Shown: positions 1-12,802 of the stretch, piece by piece | Layout: every line of letters begins with the position of its first letter | Position numbering within the stretch: the stretch's first letter is position 1 | Origin: Styela clava | Lineage: Eukaryota > Chordata > Ascidiacea > Stolidobranchia > Styelidae | Direction: 5' to 3' | DNA: 64,000 bases | Assembly: GCF_964204865.1 (NCBI RefSeq) | Contig: NC_135258.1 | Location: 16,297,001-16,361,000, forward strand | Notes under the pieces: model-generated | What the model saw: only the letters and a program-made list of their open reading frames with translations | The model's database searches: none | Told to the model about the DNA's origin: nothing | Position numbers and translations under genes: made by a program

Positions 1-1085
1 TTTCTAGTAAAATCATAGTTAGTGACCAGTGATTATAATTTATAACTAAAGAATAGAACAAGAATTTTCAAACTTATATTGAATTATGTTATTTTGATTT
101 TAATGCATTTCTTTTAACAACCATTCAAAACTACTCATACTAAATTCTCATAAAATAATGAGAATGAAAAAATTTACTCCCCGCCCAGACATGTATACTT
201 TTCTTTGGCAAGATTCTTTTAATATATATATATCATGTGTATAGTGGAATAAATATTTCTCAAATTCATGAGCATTCTAAGTATAACGGCTACAGCACCA
301 TACAATGGTGATGTGCGCGTTGTGATCGATTGGATGATAGCAGAAGCATCTTATTCTTGTGACGCGGTTCTATCCGATTCGGTTCTTTCAAAGATCGAAA
401 CGATTGCCCAAAGATATTTATTGTCGAATAATTTAGTCAAAAGTTGGTGAAACAGTTTTTAAATAGGAACCCGGTAAAATACAGTGTTATTACGGGACCG
501 AAATATATATACGAAACAAGGAAAACATAGTTATCGGATTGAATTCAAACTATGCCTAATTAATAATACTAACCCTCGATTGGTTAAGATACAAATTTAC
601 ACGTCCTACCTCCAAGCGACTCACGCCGAAAGAGATCGCGCCAACGCAAAATGGTAAAGGTTCATTGCCCAAAGTTACCGTTGCCAGTTTAGTTATATAT
701 TCAAGACAATGAGGGCGGTCACTGTTTGGAATCATGGCGCTACACTAAGAGGTCATATATCTTTCACAACGGGGAGGGCGTTGAAAACAGCAATCATTAT
801 AGAATTTTTTTTAAATAAACAATTGTTTTTTCACTGTAGGGCGATGCTAAACACGGATCTTGTTGAAAAATTACAGATGTAATAAATTGTTATAATCTAA
901 GTAGCCTACAAGCTGCGGTGAGCCACTATATATTATTTGCGCATAGTGATATATACAAATTTACCGACTTATGAATTTATACAGTAGGTTGCAATTGCAA
1001 TCTATAGTGTTATAATGTCCCACACCAGCTTAGCGTTTATAACATGAGCAATGTGCTGGTGACAACAACGAAATTGAAACTATCT
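1..1085. other. AT-rich region, no gene recognised
   Basis: Only short open frames occur here, none with splice context, repeats or recognisable motifs. I see no RNA gene or clear transposon end in this stretch. Confidence 0.5.
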
Positions 1086-1093
1086 CAATAAAC

Positions 1094-2136
1094 CAGCGTT
1101 TCCCAATTTTTTTTTGGCCACGGAACACTTACGCTTATTATCTCGCGTCGCGAATTACCAAAAAATAAAATTGATAAAAAAATGGTGCAATGCAGCGGTT
1201 CCCAAAGGATGCGCCACTACCGCTAGTGCACCGTAACAAGTTGCCAAAAGTGCCACGAAAACTAACAGAATTATGTTCAATGTAACTAAAATATGATTGA
1301 ATATTTTACATACTGCATTTAATATAAATTTTCTATGCTTTTTTATTTTAAATGTTGTGTATATGAATCAACAAGAGAGCTACGCCCAAATACATGGACA
1401 CGTCTGTTCGCAGTACAGTACGGGTTACCGTACCGTCAGATCACAGTCTACAAATATATTCACACCAAGCGAAGCAGTACAGTAGGACACAAAATGGCGT
1501 CCGATGTCCGCAGAACGTTTAATGACGTCATAGCAAACAAAAACAAATCTCACAGAGCTAACAGGTATATTTAAAATGATAAAAGTAATAGCCTTCTGGG
1601 GAAAAATTTTATCTTCAACCACGGAAAATTTCAAAGCAATTGGTCCAGTATTCGAAGAGAAAAGCGTTTTTTTAATATTTCCACTAGGTGTGTCAAATAA
1701 CAACAAGAACAACATAATATTGAAACGATCGTTATGTCCACTACGTGTCCAATAAATTCATTTTACCTTTCTATGTGGTTTACTTTCTATTATGGAGTGT
1801 TTGCCTCTAATGTTACGTAACAATGGAGATAGAAGTAGTTGCTACAATTTTGCAAGCCGCAGTTTATTTATCTGCTGTAAGTATGTATCTAGTAAAACCA
1901 AAAAGATTGCTGTAAACTTGATAGTCAAAAAACTAGGCCGACGAGTGACGAAAATGCCTCTACCCTCAAAAAGTTAGTCCTATTTAGGCCGACTGTGACG
2001 CGATATTGAACGGTCACCAGTTGGGCGACAACTTCACGATCCCGAGATAGCATGGCGCTCAATTTAGTCAAAATTTTGATTCCTTTTCCACGGAACACAC
2101 GGAAGATGCTCACGGAACACAGTTTGGGAAACGCTG
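1094..2136. mobile_element. Non-autonomous hAT-like element (1043 bp)
   Basis: The left end reads CAGCGTTTCCCAA and the right end is its inverse (TTGGGAAACGCTG). Subterminal matter on both sides is also inverted (CACGGAACAC-type words). The flanking 8-mers are CAATAAAC (1086-1093) and TAATAAAC (2137-2144), seven of eight identical, as expected for an aged hAT target duplication. No transposase is encoded. A family B repeat is nested inside. Confidence 0.75.
1371..1765 (+). repeat. Family B dispersed repeat, nested copy
   Basis: It begins with an ACAAGAGAGC word followed by an ATGGACACG word, passes through TGACGTCA at 1523-1530, and ends in GTCCACTACGTGTCC. Related copies lie near 34440-34625, 47288, 48338, 49485-49800 and, reversed, 61050-61265. 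The copies share the block AGCCTTCTGG-GAAAAAT, then CAAAGCAATTGGTCCAGTA. No coding capacity. Confidence 0.65.
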
Positions 2137-2144
2137 TAATAAAC

Positions 2145-2960
2145 TATTGTTTGGCCATTGGTGGTAAACTGAAGACAGACTAATCAATGTAGTGAAGAAA
2201 ACTATCATTAGCTGCAATTTCACCTTAATATGATCAATTTATCGACAGTTTACTGCCAATTTCAAAACAATAGTTTTTTTTTAAGATAGATTCTATATTT
2301 ACGCATTAGCACAGTTCTCAGTTTGTGAGCGTCAGCCTTTGCATGGCATTATGACATCATAATATATAACGCCACCACAAGCGGCATAATTTCTATCATC
2401 AGCGCAATTAACATGAGGCAACCGCATTTATACATACCGCATTAAGTTCAAGAATACTTGCTTATGAAATTCTTTGACTGTGCATGTACCGAAAACATAC
2501 CGCATTTCTTTGTGTGGTGTACTGGTTATGACAGAGCTTATTTATAAAAAAAAAAACTCGCTCACAAATAATCCGACATTCCGCGAGTTGGGGCTCGAGA
2601 TTTGTAAATAACACGAGTAGAGTAAAAGAATGGTTCGCAGACTCTTTTTACATAATTTAGTTACAATCACGGTATTATTTGTCTGTGTTAACTGGAACCC
2701 CACTTTGGGCCATTCTGTACAGTATAATTAGGACTTTTATAGGCAAAATATTTACTAATTTGAATTTTTTATTCATATTCTTCCTAAGACATTGCAATTA
2801 TTTCATTAGTGTGGGATTAGATTCAAATGACTGGAATGTATCGAAAATCAGAAATCATTCCGTTCTTATATTTAATGAAATGAATGTTACAATTGAATGT
2901 GGTACTATCATGTTTCTATTCATTTATTAACACACATTGGAAAAGCTTACCTTCTCATGT
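2145..2960. other. No gene recognised
   Basis: AT-rich sequence with one 83-codon frame at 2679-2930 that lacks protein-like composition and splice context. Nothing else is supported. Confidence 0.4.
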
Positions 2961-5560
2961 TTCATCTTGTTTTGTGAATGCTCATAGGAAAAATAATTAT
3001 TTTTACAGTCTTCAGAAAATTCACCATTTTGTGGACTTCTTAGGACTTTTGCTCAATTTTTATTAAAAATAATGTTAATTTATTGGAATTTAATTTATAA
3101 TATTGGGTTCTAAAAATATCTGACAATGGTGGTATTGTATTATGAATGTCATACTTGTATTTGTTTCTGGGAGATATGACCCAAACTGACAACGGGGAAG
3201 TTGTGCTGTTGACTGTAGAATGCATCATCAGAATATTTTAGTTATTCAGCTGAAAAGTTTCAATATTCTAACGTTTTATGTAATGAGCCTAAGGATTGCA
3301 GCAGATGAATCACTTCCTGATTTCAAAGTATGGAAAACAATTATTCATATAAAAATAAAAAGATGAAGTAGTTCTGAGTTGACAATGGAAGGAAGAAACC
3401 TTCATAAGAAGTATGAAGTCGTTATATGATAATTTTGTCCTTCATCTGCTTAGCAATATTCTTGAAAAATATCAGAAGTCCCATTAACAACGTTCAGTTA
3501 AAATTACCGCCAGTGCATGGCCCTCAGTCTTGTCTTGATACTATTTAAACGATTGATATGATATAAATATAAGATTCAAATGCACCGAAAATTGAGTAAA
3601 AATCTTTCGTCTTTCGTGCACAGCTTTGGATATATTTTCGTGCCACGAGAATTTTTATGAATAGACGAAAACTTGTAAATATATCTCATTGAGTAGTAAC
3701 AATCATTTAAAAAAAAATAAAAGGCTCTTGTGGATTTAAACACTAGGAAGGGGAGGAGATTCTGAGACTTTTCTTCAAATCTATGTCGAATGATTTCCTC
3801 GACTATTTATTAACCTAGTGATTACCATTTGAACTTTTGACTCGGAGTGTCCCCAAATATATTTATTGCAAACTTAAATGCAAGTTTGCAAACGAAAGCT
3901 GCAAACTTTCAATATTCCGATGTTTTATGGAATGAGGTCGATGTGTGCAAAATAGTGAAATAATGAAAACTAATATATTATCACTTAGTCACATATATGC
4001 ATAAAAGATCAGATTTTAACTATCCATTATTCAGCTTGTGTTCATGTAACCTTAATTTTTATGCTTACGGCTAGTGATGAAAATGTTGATGCACCACTGA
4101 TTTAAATCATTTTCTTGTATATATCTAACAAATATAAGCTTCATAGAAAAAAATCTTCACCTGTGCTTGACAAATACATTGGCTCTGGTGATAATATTAC
4201 AAATCAATTTGAAATGATTAAAAACGACTTGTTTCAGTGAGATTCATGGCGGCTAATGCTATTTACAAACTCGAAATCTGTAACACAATTATTAAATATA
4301 TGTTATATAGTAATTATATTGACAATTTATTTTGTTGTACATCGCATTATCGGCAGATAATGGCTATTCAGTTGAAAACTTTTACCCGTGGACGTTATTT
4401 TAGAAATAGGCTGATGTAGGCAGCAGATTGTTCTTTTAACTATGCTTAACTAGGTATAAAGAAAAATTTAAGAAATTCTCCGAGTTGACAATGAAGGGAA
4501 GAAACCTCCATAAGATGCAAAATCGTTGAATGATCTTTGTTGTCACTTGCTTGGCAATTTCCTTCATTAGCTTAGCAGGTTTAGGTTAACATACGGCGTG
4601 AATTTAATGATTCATGTTTTGCAACTCTACCTTAATATCTTAATTAAAGCCTTGGTACATTAGTGCGGACCACGTGACTAGTTTTTTATGTGGTTCACAT
4701 CATAATTTTGTACCATATACATGATACGTGAAGTCAAACTGTTCAATTATGACTATTCTAATTTGGAATTTTTTTTATTCGGAACACTTTATAGCAATTT
4801 CTAATTACCATTATGTTCATTCACATCCTTAGAAAGTTAACTTAGTAGACTTAATGTAAAGTTTATAGCAAGGTTGCATCAACACGATACTCACAAACCA
4901 GCAACATAAAAATTACAAGAAAACTACGTGAACACGAAACTGAAAAATTATAAAAGATTCAAGAAATGCATATTTGTTTGTGTCTGTATGGCAGCCAGTT
5001 GTTGGCGTTTCAAGCGGACGATAAATGTAAAAAATACGACGTAAAAAATATGTTCAGGAGAGTTTTCGAATTCGTGTCCTACTGCTAATGTGACATTACG
5101 GCAGTAATACTATAAACGCGAATATTACTCCATTTTTGAGTATTGAATTAGTTTGGTCGGGCTATATCAACTGGGAACATTGCAAATGAGAATCAGGTCT
5201 ACTGTATTTTTAAAGAAATTGATTGGCATATACAATAAAAATCACTACACGACTTTTGCTTCCTATGAAGCTTTCTTCCTCCTATTGTTAACTCAGAACT
5301 GCTTTACTCATTCTTTTCTATATAATGTTGACCATACTTTAAGAACAGGAAGTGATTCATCCGCTGCACGTATCAAATTCATTCCAGAAGATATCGGAAT
5401 GTTGAAAGTTTATCGGAATATTATGTCGGAATGTTGAAAGTTTATCGGAAAGTTGAAAGTTGCTGAATAACTAAAATTTCACGATAATGCGATTAACAAC
5501 AAAATCAACATCCTCATTCTTATTTTCCTCATTTTTTTGTGTCTGTTGGTAGCATCCAGC
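2960..5560. repeat. Local segmental duplication, copy 1 (contains family A element)
   Basis: The block around 2960-3700 recurs at about 5605-6345 (for example ACAGTCTTCAGA-AATTCACCATTTTGTG, then GACAATGGTGGTATTGTATT). The block around 3890-5510 recurs at about 7770-9090. Inside, 3236-5477 is bounded by inverted ends of family A: a TTTTAGTTATTCAGCTG start and a CTGAATAACTAAAAT end. No gene is present. Confidence 0.65.
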
Positions 5561-7310
5561 CTCCGCAGAAGTTAATAATATAAAATTCTTTACGTACGTA
5601 CTACTTTTGGGCATGCTCATAAAAAAAATAATTACTTATACAGTCTTCAGAGAATTCACCATTTTGTGTTAGTGACACTTCATTTATTTCGTAGCAATAA
5701 TATGGCATCTCAGGATTTTTGCTCAAATCATTTTGAAATAATTTATTGGAATTTACTTCCTATTATTAGGATTTAAAAATAATCTGACAATAGTGGTATT
5801 GTATTATGAATGTCATACTTGTCCCAAACCCAAACTGACAATAGGGTTGTTGCGCTGTTGACTGTAGGATGCATCATCAGGATATTTTAGTTATTCAGTT
5901 GAAAACTTTCAATATTCAAACGTTTTATGCAATGATGCCTAAAGTTGCAGCAAAGGTGAAGTAGTTCTGATCTGAGTTCACAATGGAAGGAAGAAACCTT
6001 CATAGGAAGCATGAAGTCGTTATATGATCTTTATTGTCACCAATCTGCTTAGCAATTTCCTTGAAAAATATCAGGAGTTATTCCTGATATTCCTATTAAC
6101 GGCGTTGAGTTGAAATTACCGCCAGTGCATGACCCTCAGTATTGACATCTTAGTTTAAACTTTGAAGGATTGATTTAAATACAGGTTTTAAAACGTACAT
6201 TAAAATTTAAATGCATCGAAAATTGAGAATACATATTTTCGCGAGTCTTTCGTGCACAGCTTTGGATATATTTACGTACCATGAGAATTGTTATGAATAG
6301 ACAAAAACTTGTGATATATATCAGATTGAATAGTAACAAAAATTCATTAAAAATAAGTCTCGGCTTACGGATTTATAAACTAGAAAGGGGAGAGAGATTC
6401 AAAGACTCCTGATCAAATCTTATGTCGAATGATGTCCAACAACTATTTATTAACCTTGTGATTAACATTTTAACTTCCCTGTTGATATTCAGAATGTCCA
6501 CAAATATATTTCTCTCGATTGGAAACAACTCAACAATTGATAATTGTATGTGCATGCTTTGGACGTTTCCCCGACCCTTGACCCTAGTAATATTCTTCCT
6601 ATACTTTACTATTACAAAAATTTGGATGCTTATTTTGCGAGTGTTTTGAAGAGTCGATTTTACAAACTGATTTACATGCTCAACTCCATTATTTTTTTTA
6701 AATATACAAATACGCGCCTTTTACACGTACTAACAGCTCGTTTTAGCCTAGATTATCGCAGCTTTCCCGGGACTAATTTTTATTGATTGTAACTAAACTA
6801 AAACTCATCGGACGAAATAATGACAAATAAAATACTTCATATACGACCAATTTTCGAAAACACAACTAAAAACTGACAAATACCAAACAAAACTGCAAAA
6901 ACGAGTCAATGTTTACAACCATGTTTGAATATCTGTCTGAGCGAACTAAGTGTAGTCTGAGCCGCTTCAAAAATTTCAATTGTTACGTCATCGTGGACTT
7001 TTGCTGAATGGTCATTGTTACGGAAGTAAACAAGGAAATCGATGCTCGGGGAAACATCCATCGCTTCACTTGTAATACTCGAAGTATGCTTGTCTGAGGA
7101 ATTCTGACTTTGGTCAGACAAAACGTTACATAAATACATTTATGTTGGTGTACAGCAAGATTTCGAATCAATTGTTACATACTATCAATGGTTAGGATAA
7201 AAAAATATTATAACAATGCTTAATAAATATTATACTTGTGCATGTTTTTGTGGAATATATCACCAGCCATCAAAGACCTTAGTAATTTTTTAATTAGCAT
7301 TTCTACAGAA

Positions 7311-7715
7311 CAGTGGTTTTCGATCCTGGTTCCTCGACACCCTATCCTAGAGTTTCGCCAGTACAGTCCACAAATTTCCATTCAAATCCGACACTCTGTA
7401 ATAATTTGTATATTGTTGGAATATAATCGAATACCTATTAAGGTTGTTACTATTATTCAATTTGTATTGAGTTTTGAGCATCCGGCCCGGTAACCAAGTC
7501 TGTAATTATCTTTACCTGGCCGACTCAGAAACGTAATTGCCCACCCCTGCTTCGAAACATCAATTTGTTTTGTCATTATGTTTGCTTTTATATATATAAA
7601 GTTATAGTTTTTACGTTTCAGACAACACAAGAAAATTAAACTATTGCACTGATGTTCCCAAAGCCTGTGCAATGTTTCATTGGGGTTCCGCTTCAGCAAA
7701 AGGTTGAAACCACTG
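7311..7715. mobile_element. hAT-like MITE (405 bp)
   Basis: Left end CAGTGGTTTTCGATCC; right end GGTTGAAACCACTG, its imperfect inverse. Flanking 8-mers are CTACAGAA (7303-7310) and TTGTAGAA (7716-7723), five of eight identical with only transitions between them. The internal frames do not resemble a protein. Confidence 0.55.
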
Positions 7716-7759
7716 TTGTAGAAAGTTAAGCCAAATTAACAGACATTTTCAGATTGTTA

Positions 7760-9077
7760 TTTTAGTTATTCAGCAGCAAACTTTCAATATTCCGATGTTT
7801 TATGGAATGAGGTCGATGTGTGCAAAATAGTGAAATGATGAAAACTAATATGTATTCACTCAGTCACATATAAGCATATAAGATCAGATTTTAACTATCT
7901 GTTATTCAGTTTTGCGTTCACGTAACCTTAATTTTTATGCCTACGGCTAGGGATGAATATGTTGAAGCACTCTTGATTTAATTCATTTTCTTATATGTGA
8001 CAAATATGAGTTTCATAGAAAGAAATCTTCATCTGTGCTTGACAAATACATTGTCTCTGATGATAATATTACAAATCAATTTGAAATAATTAAAAACGAC
8101 TTGTTTCGCTGATATTCGTGGCAGCTAATGCTACGAAATATTTAACACAATTTTTAAATATATATAGTAAATATATTATCAATTTATTTCGTTGTGTATT
8201 GCCTTATTGACAGATAATGGCTATTCAGGTGAAAACGTTTACCCGTGGAAGTTATTTTAGAAATGGCTGATGTAGGCAGCATATTGTTTTTATCTATGCT
8301 TAACTAGGTATAAAGAAAAATATAAGAAATTCTCCGAGTTGACAATGAAAGGAAGAAACCTCCATAAGATAAAAAAAAATCGTGGAATAATCTTTGTTGT
8401 CACTTGCTTGGCAATTTCCTTCATTAGCTTAGCAGGTTCAGATTAACATACGGCGTGAATTTAATGATTCATGTTTTGCAACTCTACCTTAATATCTTAA
8501 TTAGCATTGGTTCATGAGTGCGGACCAAGTGATTAGTTTTTTTATGTGGTTCACATCATAATTGAACACGAAAATGATAAATTATAAAAGCTTCAAGAAA
8601 TCTTATTTGTTTGTGTCTGTATGGCAGCCAGTTGTTGCCGTTTTAGGCGGACGATAGATGTAAAAAATACGATGTAAAAATACGTTCAGGAGAGTTTTCG
8701 GATTCGGGGAGATGTATCCTACTGCTAATACGATATTACGGCAGTAATTCTATAAACGCGAATAACACTCCATTTTTGAGTATTAAATTAGTTTGGTCGG
8801 ACTATATCAACTGGGAACATTGCAAATGAGAATCACGTCTAAGGCTATTTTAAAAGAAACTGCCAAGCATATGACAATAAAAATCACTACACGACTTTTG
8901 CTTCCTATTAAGGTTTCTTCCTCCTATTGTTAACTCATAACTGCTTTTTACTTTTTTTTGCTATATGATGTTTACCATACTTGAAAAACAGGATGTGATT
9001 CATCTGATGCTGCAAATATCAACCTCATTCCAGAAGATATTGGAATGTTGAAAGTTTGCAGCTGAGTGACTTAAATT
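7760..9077. mobile_element. Family A element, near-complete copy
   Basis: Starts TTTTAGTTATTCAGCAGC-AAACTTTCAATATTCCGA and ends with the imperfect inverse of this. The inverted similarity continues inward for several tens of bases (GGAATGAGGT on the left, ACCTCATTCC-like on the right). It has internal inverted words GGAAGAAACCTCCATAAG and TTTCTTCCTCC. No coding capacity is visible; it looks like a non-autonomous TIR element whose right-hand part recurs many times around the styelin genes. Confidence 0.6.
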
Positions 9078-9100
9078 TCACGATAATGCGACTAACATTC

Positions 9101-11076
9101 CAGGGCTGGGGAGCTGGTTCGAAATCATGATGGCTCCGGCTCCGGAGTCGCAGTCTATTCAAACTTTAGCTCCGACTCCGGCTCCGGAGCTTCATTTTTT
9201 TATGCCGGAGCTGGCTCCAGCTCCGGCTCCGTAGCCATTATCAGTAGTGCAGCCCAATAACGCATTTTGCTAATTGTTTTCTAAGTGTGGCATGTTATTT
9301 AGGCTGTAAACACCCTTCAAGTCGGTGTCATGATAATTCCTTTTTGTTCCTGCATGTAACTTGTGAATCCACTGAGAGTTATTATATGCTGTATTTCCGG
9401 GCGAATCGGTCTACCCAGCATAGAAGGGTTTTACATATAACTCACCCCACAATAAGACGGGAAGGAAAATCGGCTTATGGAATGGTCGCAGCGTTTGCGC
9501 ATTCGGTAAAATAGCTCATAATGACTTTTTCTACCACATAATATTTAACCCATAATAACTGTCTTTTTATTTTAATTTAATTGTGTTCAACATAACTGGC
9601 GATCATGCCGGCCAAATAAAATCTGTCGTGGGCCATTCTAAAGCAAAACTTATGGTGTTTTCTGTTTTAGTATTTTATAATGTCGCTTTTTATTCAGGAA
9701 AATTTGGTTTGCGTATTGACTTCTTTATTTATCTTAGAATTTCATCACCGATGATTATGTAATAACTCGTTTTCTCACAAATATGGTGCGTGACACAAAA
9801 CATATGTCTTGAGAAATTGTGATTAAGGGAAAAATAGACACTGAAATAAAAGATGTTATGGCCTAATGTTTATGGCGACGAAAACAATTGAAGCTTTTCA
9901 CGAAATGCAACGCACATGTGATAGTAACGGCAATAGCCCTTCAACTCATGATAATTTAAACTGGCCTGGGGAGGCAGTATTTTATGGTACAAATTGAATA
10001 AGCAGACCCAAAATAATGGACATTCCATCGTCACCCAATTAGATGCAGTCCCCCTCTCCCAAATCAGGCCAAAAGTTGGTTCTAGAATTGAGGCGTTTTC
10101 ATATTTATCAGCGATGAGATGATAAAGATAAATAGAGAAGTCAATTCGCAAGCCGAATTTCCACATTGGAGAGTTATTATAAGATACTAAAATGAAACGG
10201 AAAACACTATAAACTTTGTTCTAGGAGACTCCCAACAGCTAAAAAAAATGCCATGTTAATCTCATTATTTTTTCTGCCTACGACATATTATTTACTGGTT
10301 GACTTTGAAAATTATACAGTCACTAAAATAAATCTAAACGCAATCAATCTTACTCGCGATATACTTTTTATATATTCAAAACATAACAATGGAAATTGAT
10401 GAGACTTTTCTCCAGAACATGCTATGTTATGGATCAAAACAAGATATACCGTAATGGGGCACTTTGCCATACATTTTTATGATAGGTGACTGCTGCGGTG
10501 CATTTTGGAGTAGTTAAACCTTTCTTTTGTCGTAAAACGACTCAATCTCGAGATACGTTGAACAGAATTGAAGACATTTGAAATGGATTGGATATTCAAC
10601 GCCACCAAAAAATCATAATATATTACATGGAAATTCCAAAATCACTTCTTCGAAAATCCCTGGCCATTAGGGTTTTTGAGCTTGACCGCAATCATGAAAA
10701 ATTGCAGCTTAGTGGAAATGAGAATCAAAATTTTGATAAAAGCGAATCGCTTCAAATTTTGATACTAAACTTTCAAACATACAGAATAACTGGAAACTTT
10801 TAAAAAAATATTAGGAACTAAAATTTTTAAAATGAATTATAAGCTGAAAAGAAAAGATTTTATCATTTGTAACGCTATCAGAAAAAAATTATAAATTTGA
10901 AAAACAAAAAATGAGATATTCAGGAGCTGGAGCCTGGAGCCAATAAATTTTTGGTAGCTCCAGCTCCGGCTCCAGCTCCATCTGTTATGAAAAGCTTGGC
11001 TCCAACTCCGACTCCGGCTCCATCAAAATGTAACGGCTCCATGGCTCCAGGCTCCGACTCCAGCTCCCCAGCCCTG
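9101..11076. mobile_element. hAT-like element with GCTCCGGAGC-rich ends
   Basis: The ends are exact inverses: CAGGGCTGGGGAGCTGG at the left and CCAGCTCCCCAGCCCTG at the right. Both subterminal zones are strings of GGCTCCGGCTCC-type words, repeated in opposite orientation. Insertion is supported by the paralogous site near 5485-5512, where flanking sequence runs on without it. A clear 8-bp duplication is not seen. Internal frames (for example 9287-9514) are not protein-like. Confidence 0.75.
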
Positions 11077-12370
11077 CATTAAACTCAACATCCTCATTCT
11101 TATTTTCCTCAATTTTTTTGCGTCTATTGGTAGCAGCCAGCATCCACAAAAGTTAATAATATAAAACTCTCCACGAGTAATAATTGTAGTTACGAAAGCC
11201 TCTGGCTCAAAAATTTCAAAATGTATTAATATAATCGGTGAATATTTCTTGGATCCAATAATAGGATGTAATTTACAATCATTTTATTGACACCGTTCAT
11301 AAGAAATTTGAACAGAAAATCTGAGATGCCACCACAAGGATATTTCTCCGGGCATCCAATACCTTATTTCATTGGTTAATCATCAAGAAGTTCACCGCGA
11401 CGTAACAATTGTAATCTCTGGAGCCAATCAGGCATTTTTTCATTCATACACTTTTTAGGCATGCTTGTTAACATTGAAAGCTATTCGATAATTTTTAGAT
11501 ATTACCAAAAAATTTAAGAATAGTTAAATTACTCCGCCATCTTTTTGTACTTTCAATTATTTTAGCTGCAGAAATAAGAACCTTTCCAAAAAACAGGATA
11601 GAATCAATTGTATGCCACTGGTTTCCAACCTTTTTCATTAGATTCATCTCTTCATATATTTTAGAACTGCTTTTTTCCTCCCTCACTATAACAGTGTTAT
11701 GCTCAAATCCCACCCCGATTTTGAAAAGTTTGAAATAATTTAGAATGTGCGGGTAAATAAGTAATGGAATATTAATAAAAATATGAAGAATATTAGTAAT
11801 GATGCCTCAAATACAAAGCAAGCATTCCTAATTAGCTACCAGTTATTTTTAAGAACAGTCGCATGCACAATTTGCTACAAAATGGAAATTTTGATGATGT
11901 TCACCACGAGCCAACCACTGAAAGAAAGGTCCAAAATTGGGAAAACATCCACGAAGGTTTTTTTGGCGCCAAAGATTAGTCTCTAAAATGAGTTGACCTG
12001 CAAGAATATTTATTTATAATTTTGAAACTTCTGGATTTTCGAATGTTTGAGTGAAAATATTTGTAGGTATATTTCTGAAAATGTAATAGATATTTTTTAT
12101 TGTATGTGACACATAATAAAATTTTAGCACGCATATATCTTTGAGCAACCCTATTCTGTTGTAACAATTCAAAGGCTAATCAGGTTAAAACAAAAAAATC
12201 TGCTCCGATCATCGATTCTCATGTATATTGTGGAAAATTATATAGGCTAAATAATTCCATAAAAGTGGCGCATACCAAGGATGCTGTTGTACGAAATGTT
12301 CATGATTTCACCCCAATTTAACCGGGTTAGATTAAGTCTGTAATGAGCTAGCAACTGTGAACATCACAAA
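11077..12370. other. No gene recognised
   Basis: The start continues the family A flank. The rest is AT-rich with only short frames and no splice-supported exon. Confidence 0.4.
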
Positions 12371-12432
12371 TGGGAATCACGACGCCTGATATAAAGAAAT
12401 TGCCAAGCATATGATACTAAAGATCACTGCAT

Positions 12433-12802
12433 GACTTATAGCTTCCTATGATGGTTTCTTCCTTCTATTGTCAACGCAAAGCCGCTGTACCCTTTTTTTA
12501 TGCAATGTTTACCATACTTTAAGAACATGAAGTGATTCATCTGCTGCACATATCAACCTTATTCCAGAAGATGTCGGAATGTTGAAAATTTGCAGCTGAA
12601 TAACTAAAATATGTAGCTGATGCGACTTATAGCTTCCTATGATGGTTTCTTCCTTCTATTGTCAACGCAAAGCCGCTGTACCCTTTTTTTATGCAATGTT
12701 TACCATACTTTAAGAACATGAAGTGATTCATCTGCTGCACATATCAACCTTATTCCAGAAGATATCGGAATGTTGAAAATTTGCAGCTGAATAACTAAAC
12801 TA
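12433..12802. repeat. Two tandem 190-bp units, right end of family A
   Basis: The unit starting GACTTATAGCTTCCTATGAT at 12433 recurs at 12623 with almost no change, a period of 190 bp. Each ends in GGAATGTTGAAAATTTGCAG followed by CTGAATAACTAAA, the right terminus of family A. High identity suggests a recent tandem duplication. Confidence 0.8.

Larger units (their letters stand above)
5605..9095. repeat. Local segmental duplication, copy 2
   Basis: Second copy of the block at 2960-5560, interrupted at about 6346-7750 by sequence absent from copy 1. That interruption includes a hAT-like MITE at 7311-7715. It continues into a family A element and, after the 9101-11076 insertion, resumes with TCAACATCCTCATTCT at about 11084. 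Confidence 0.6.
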
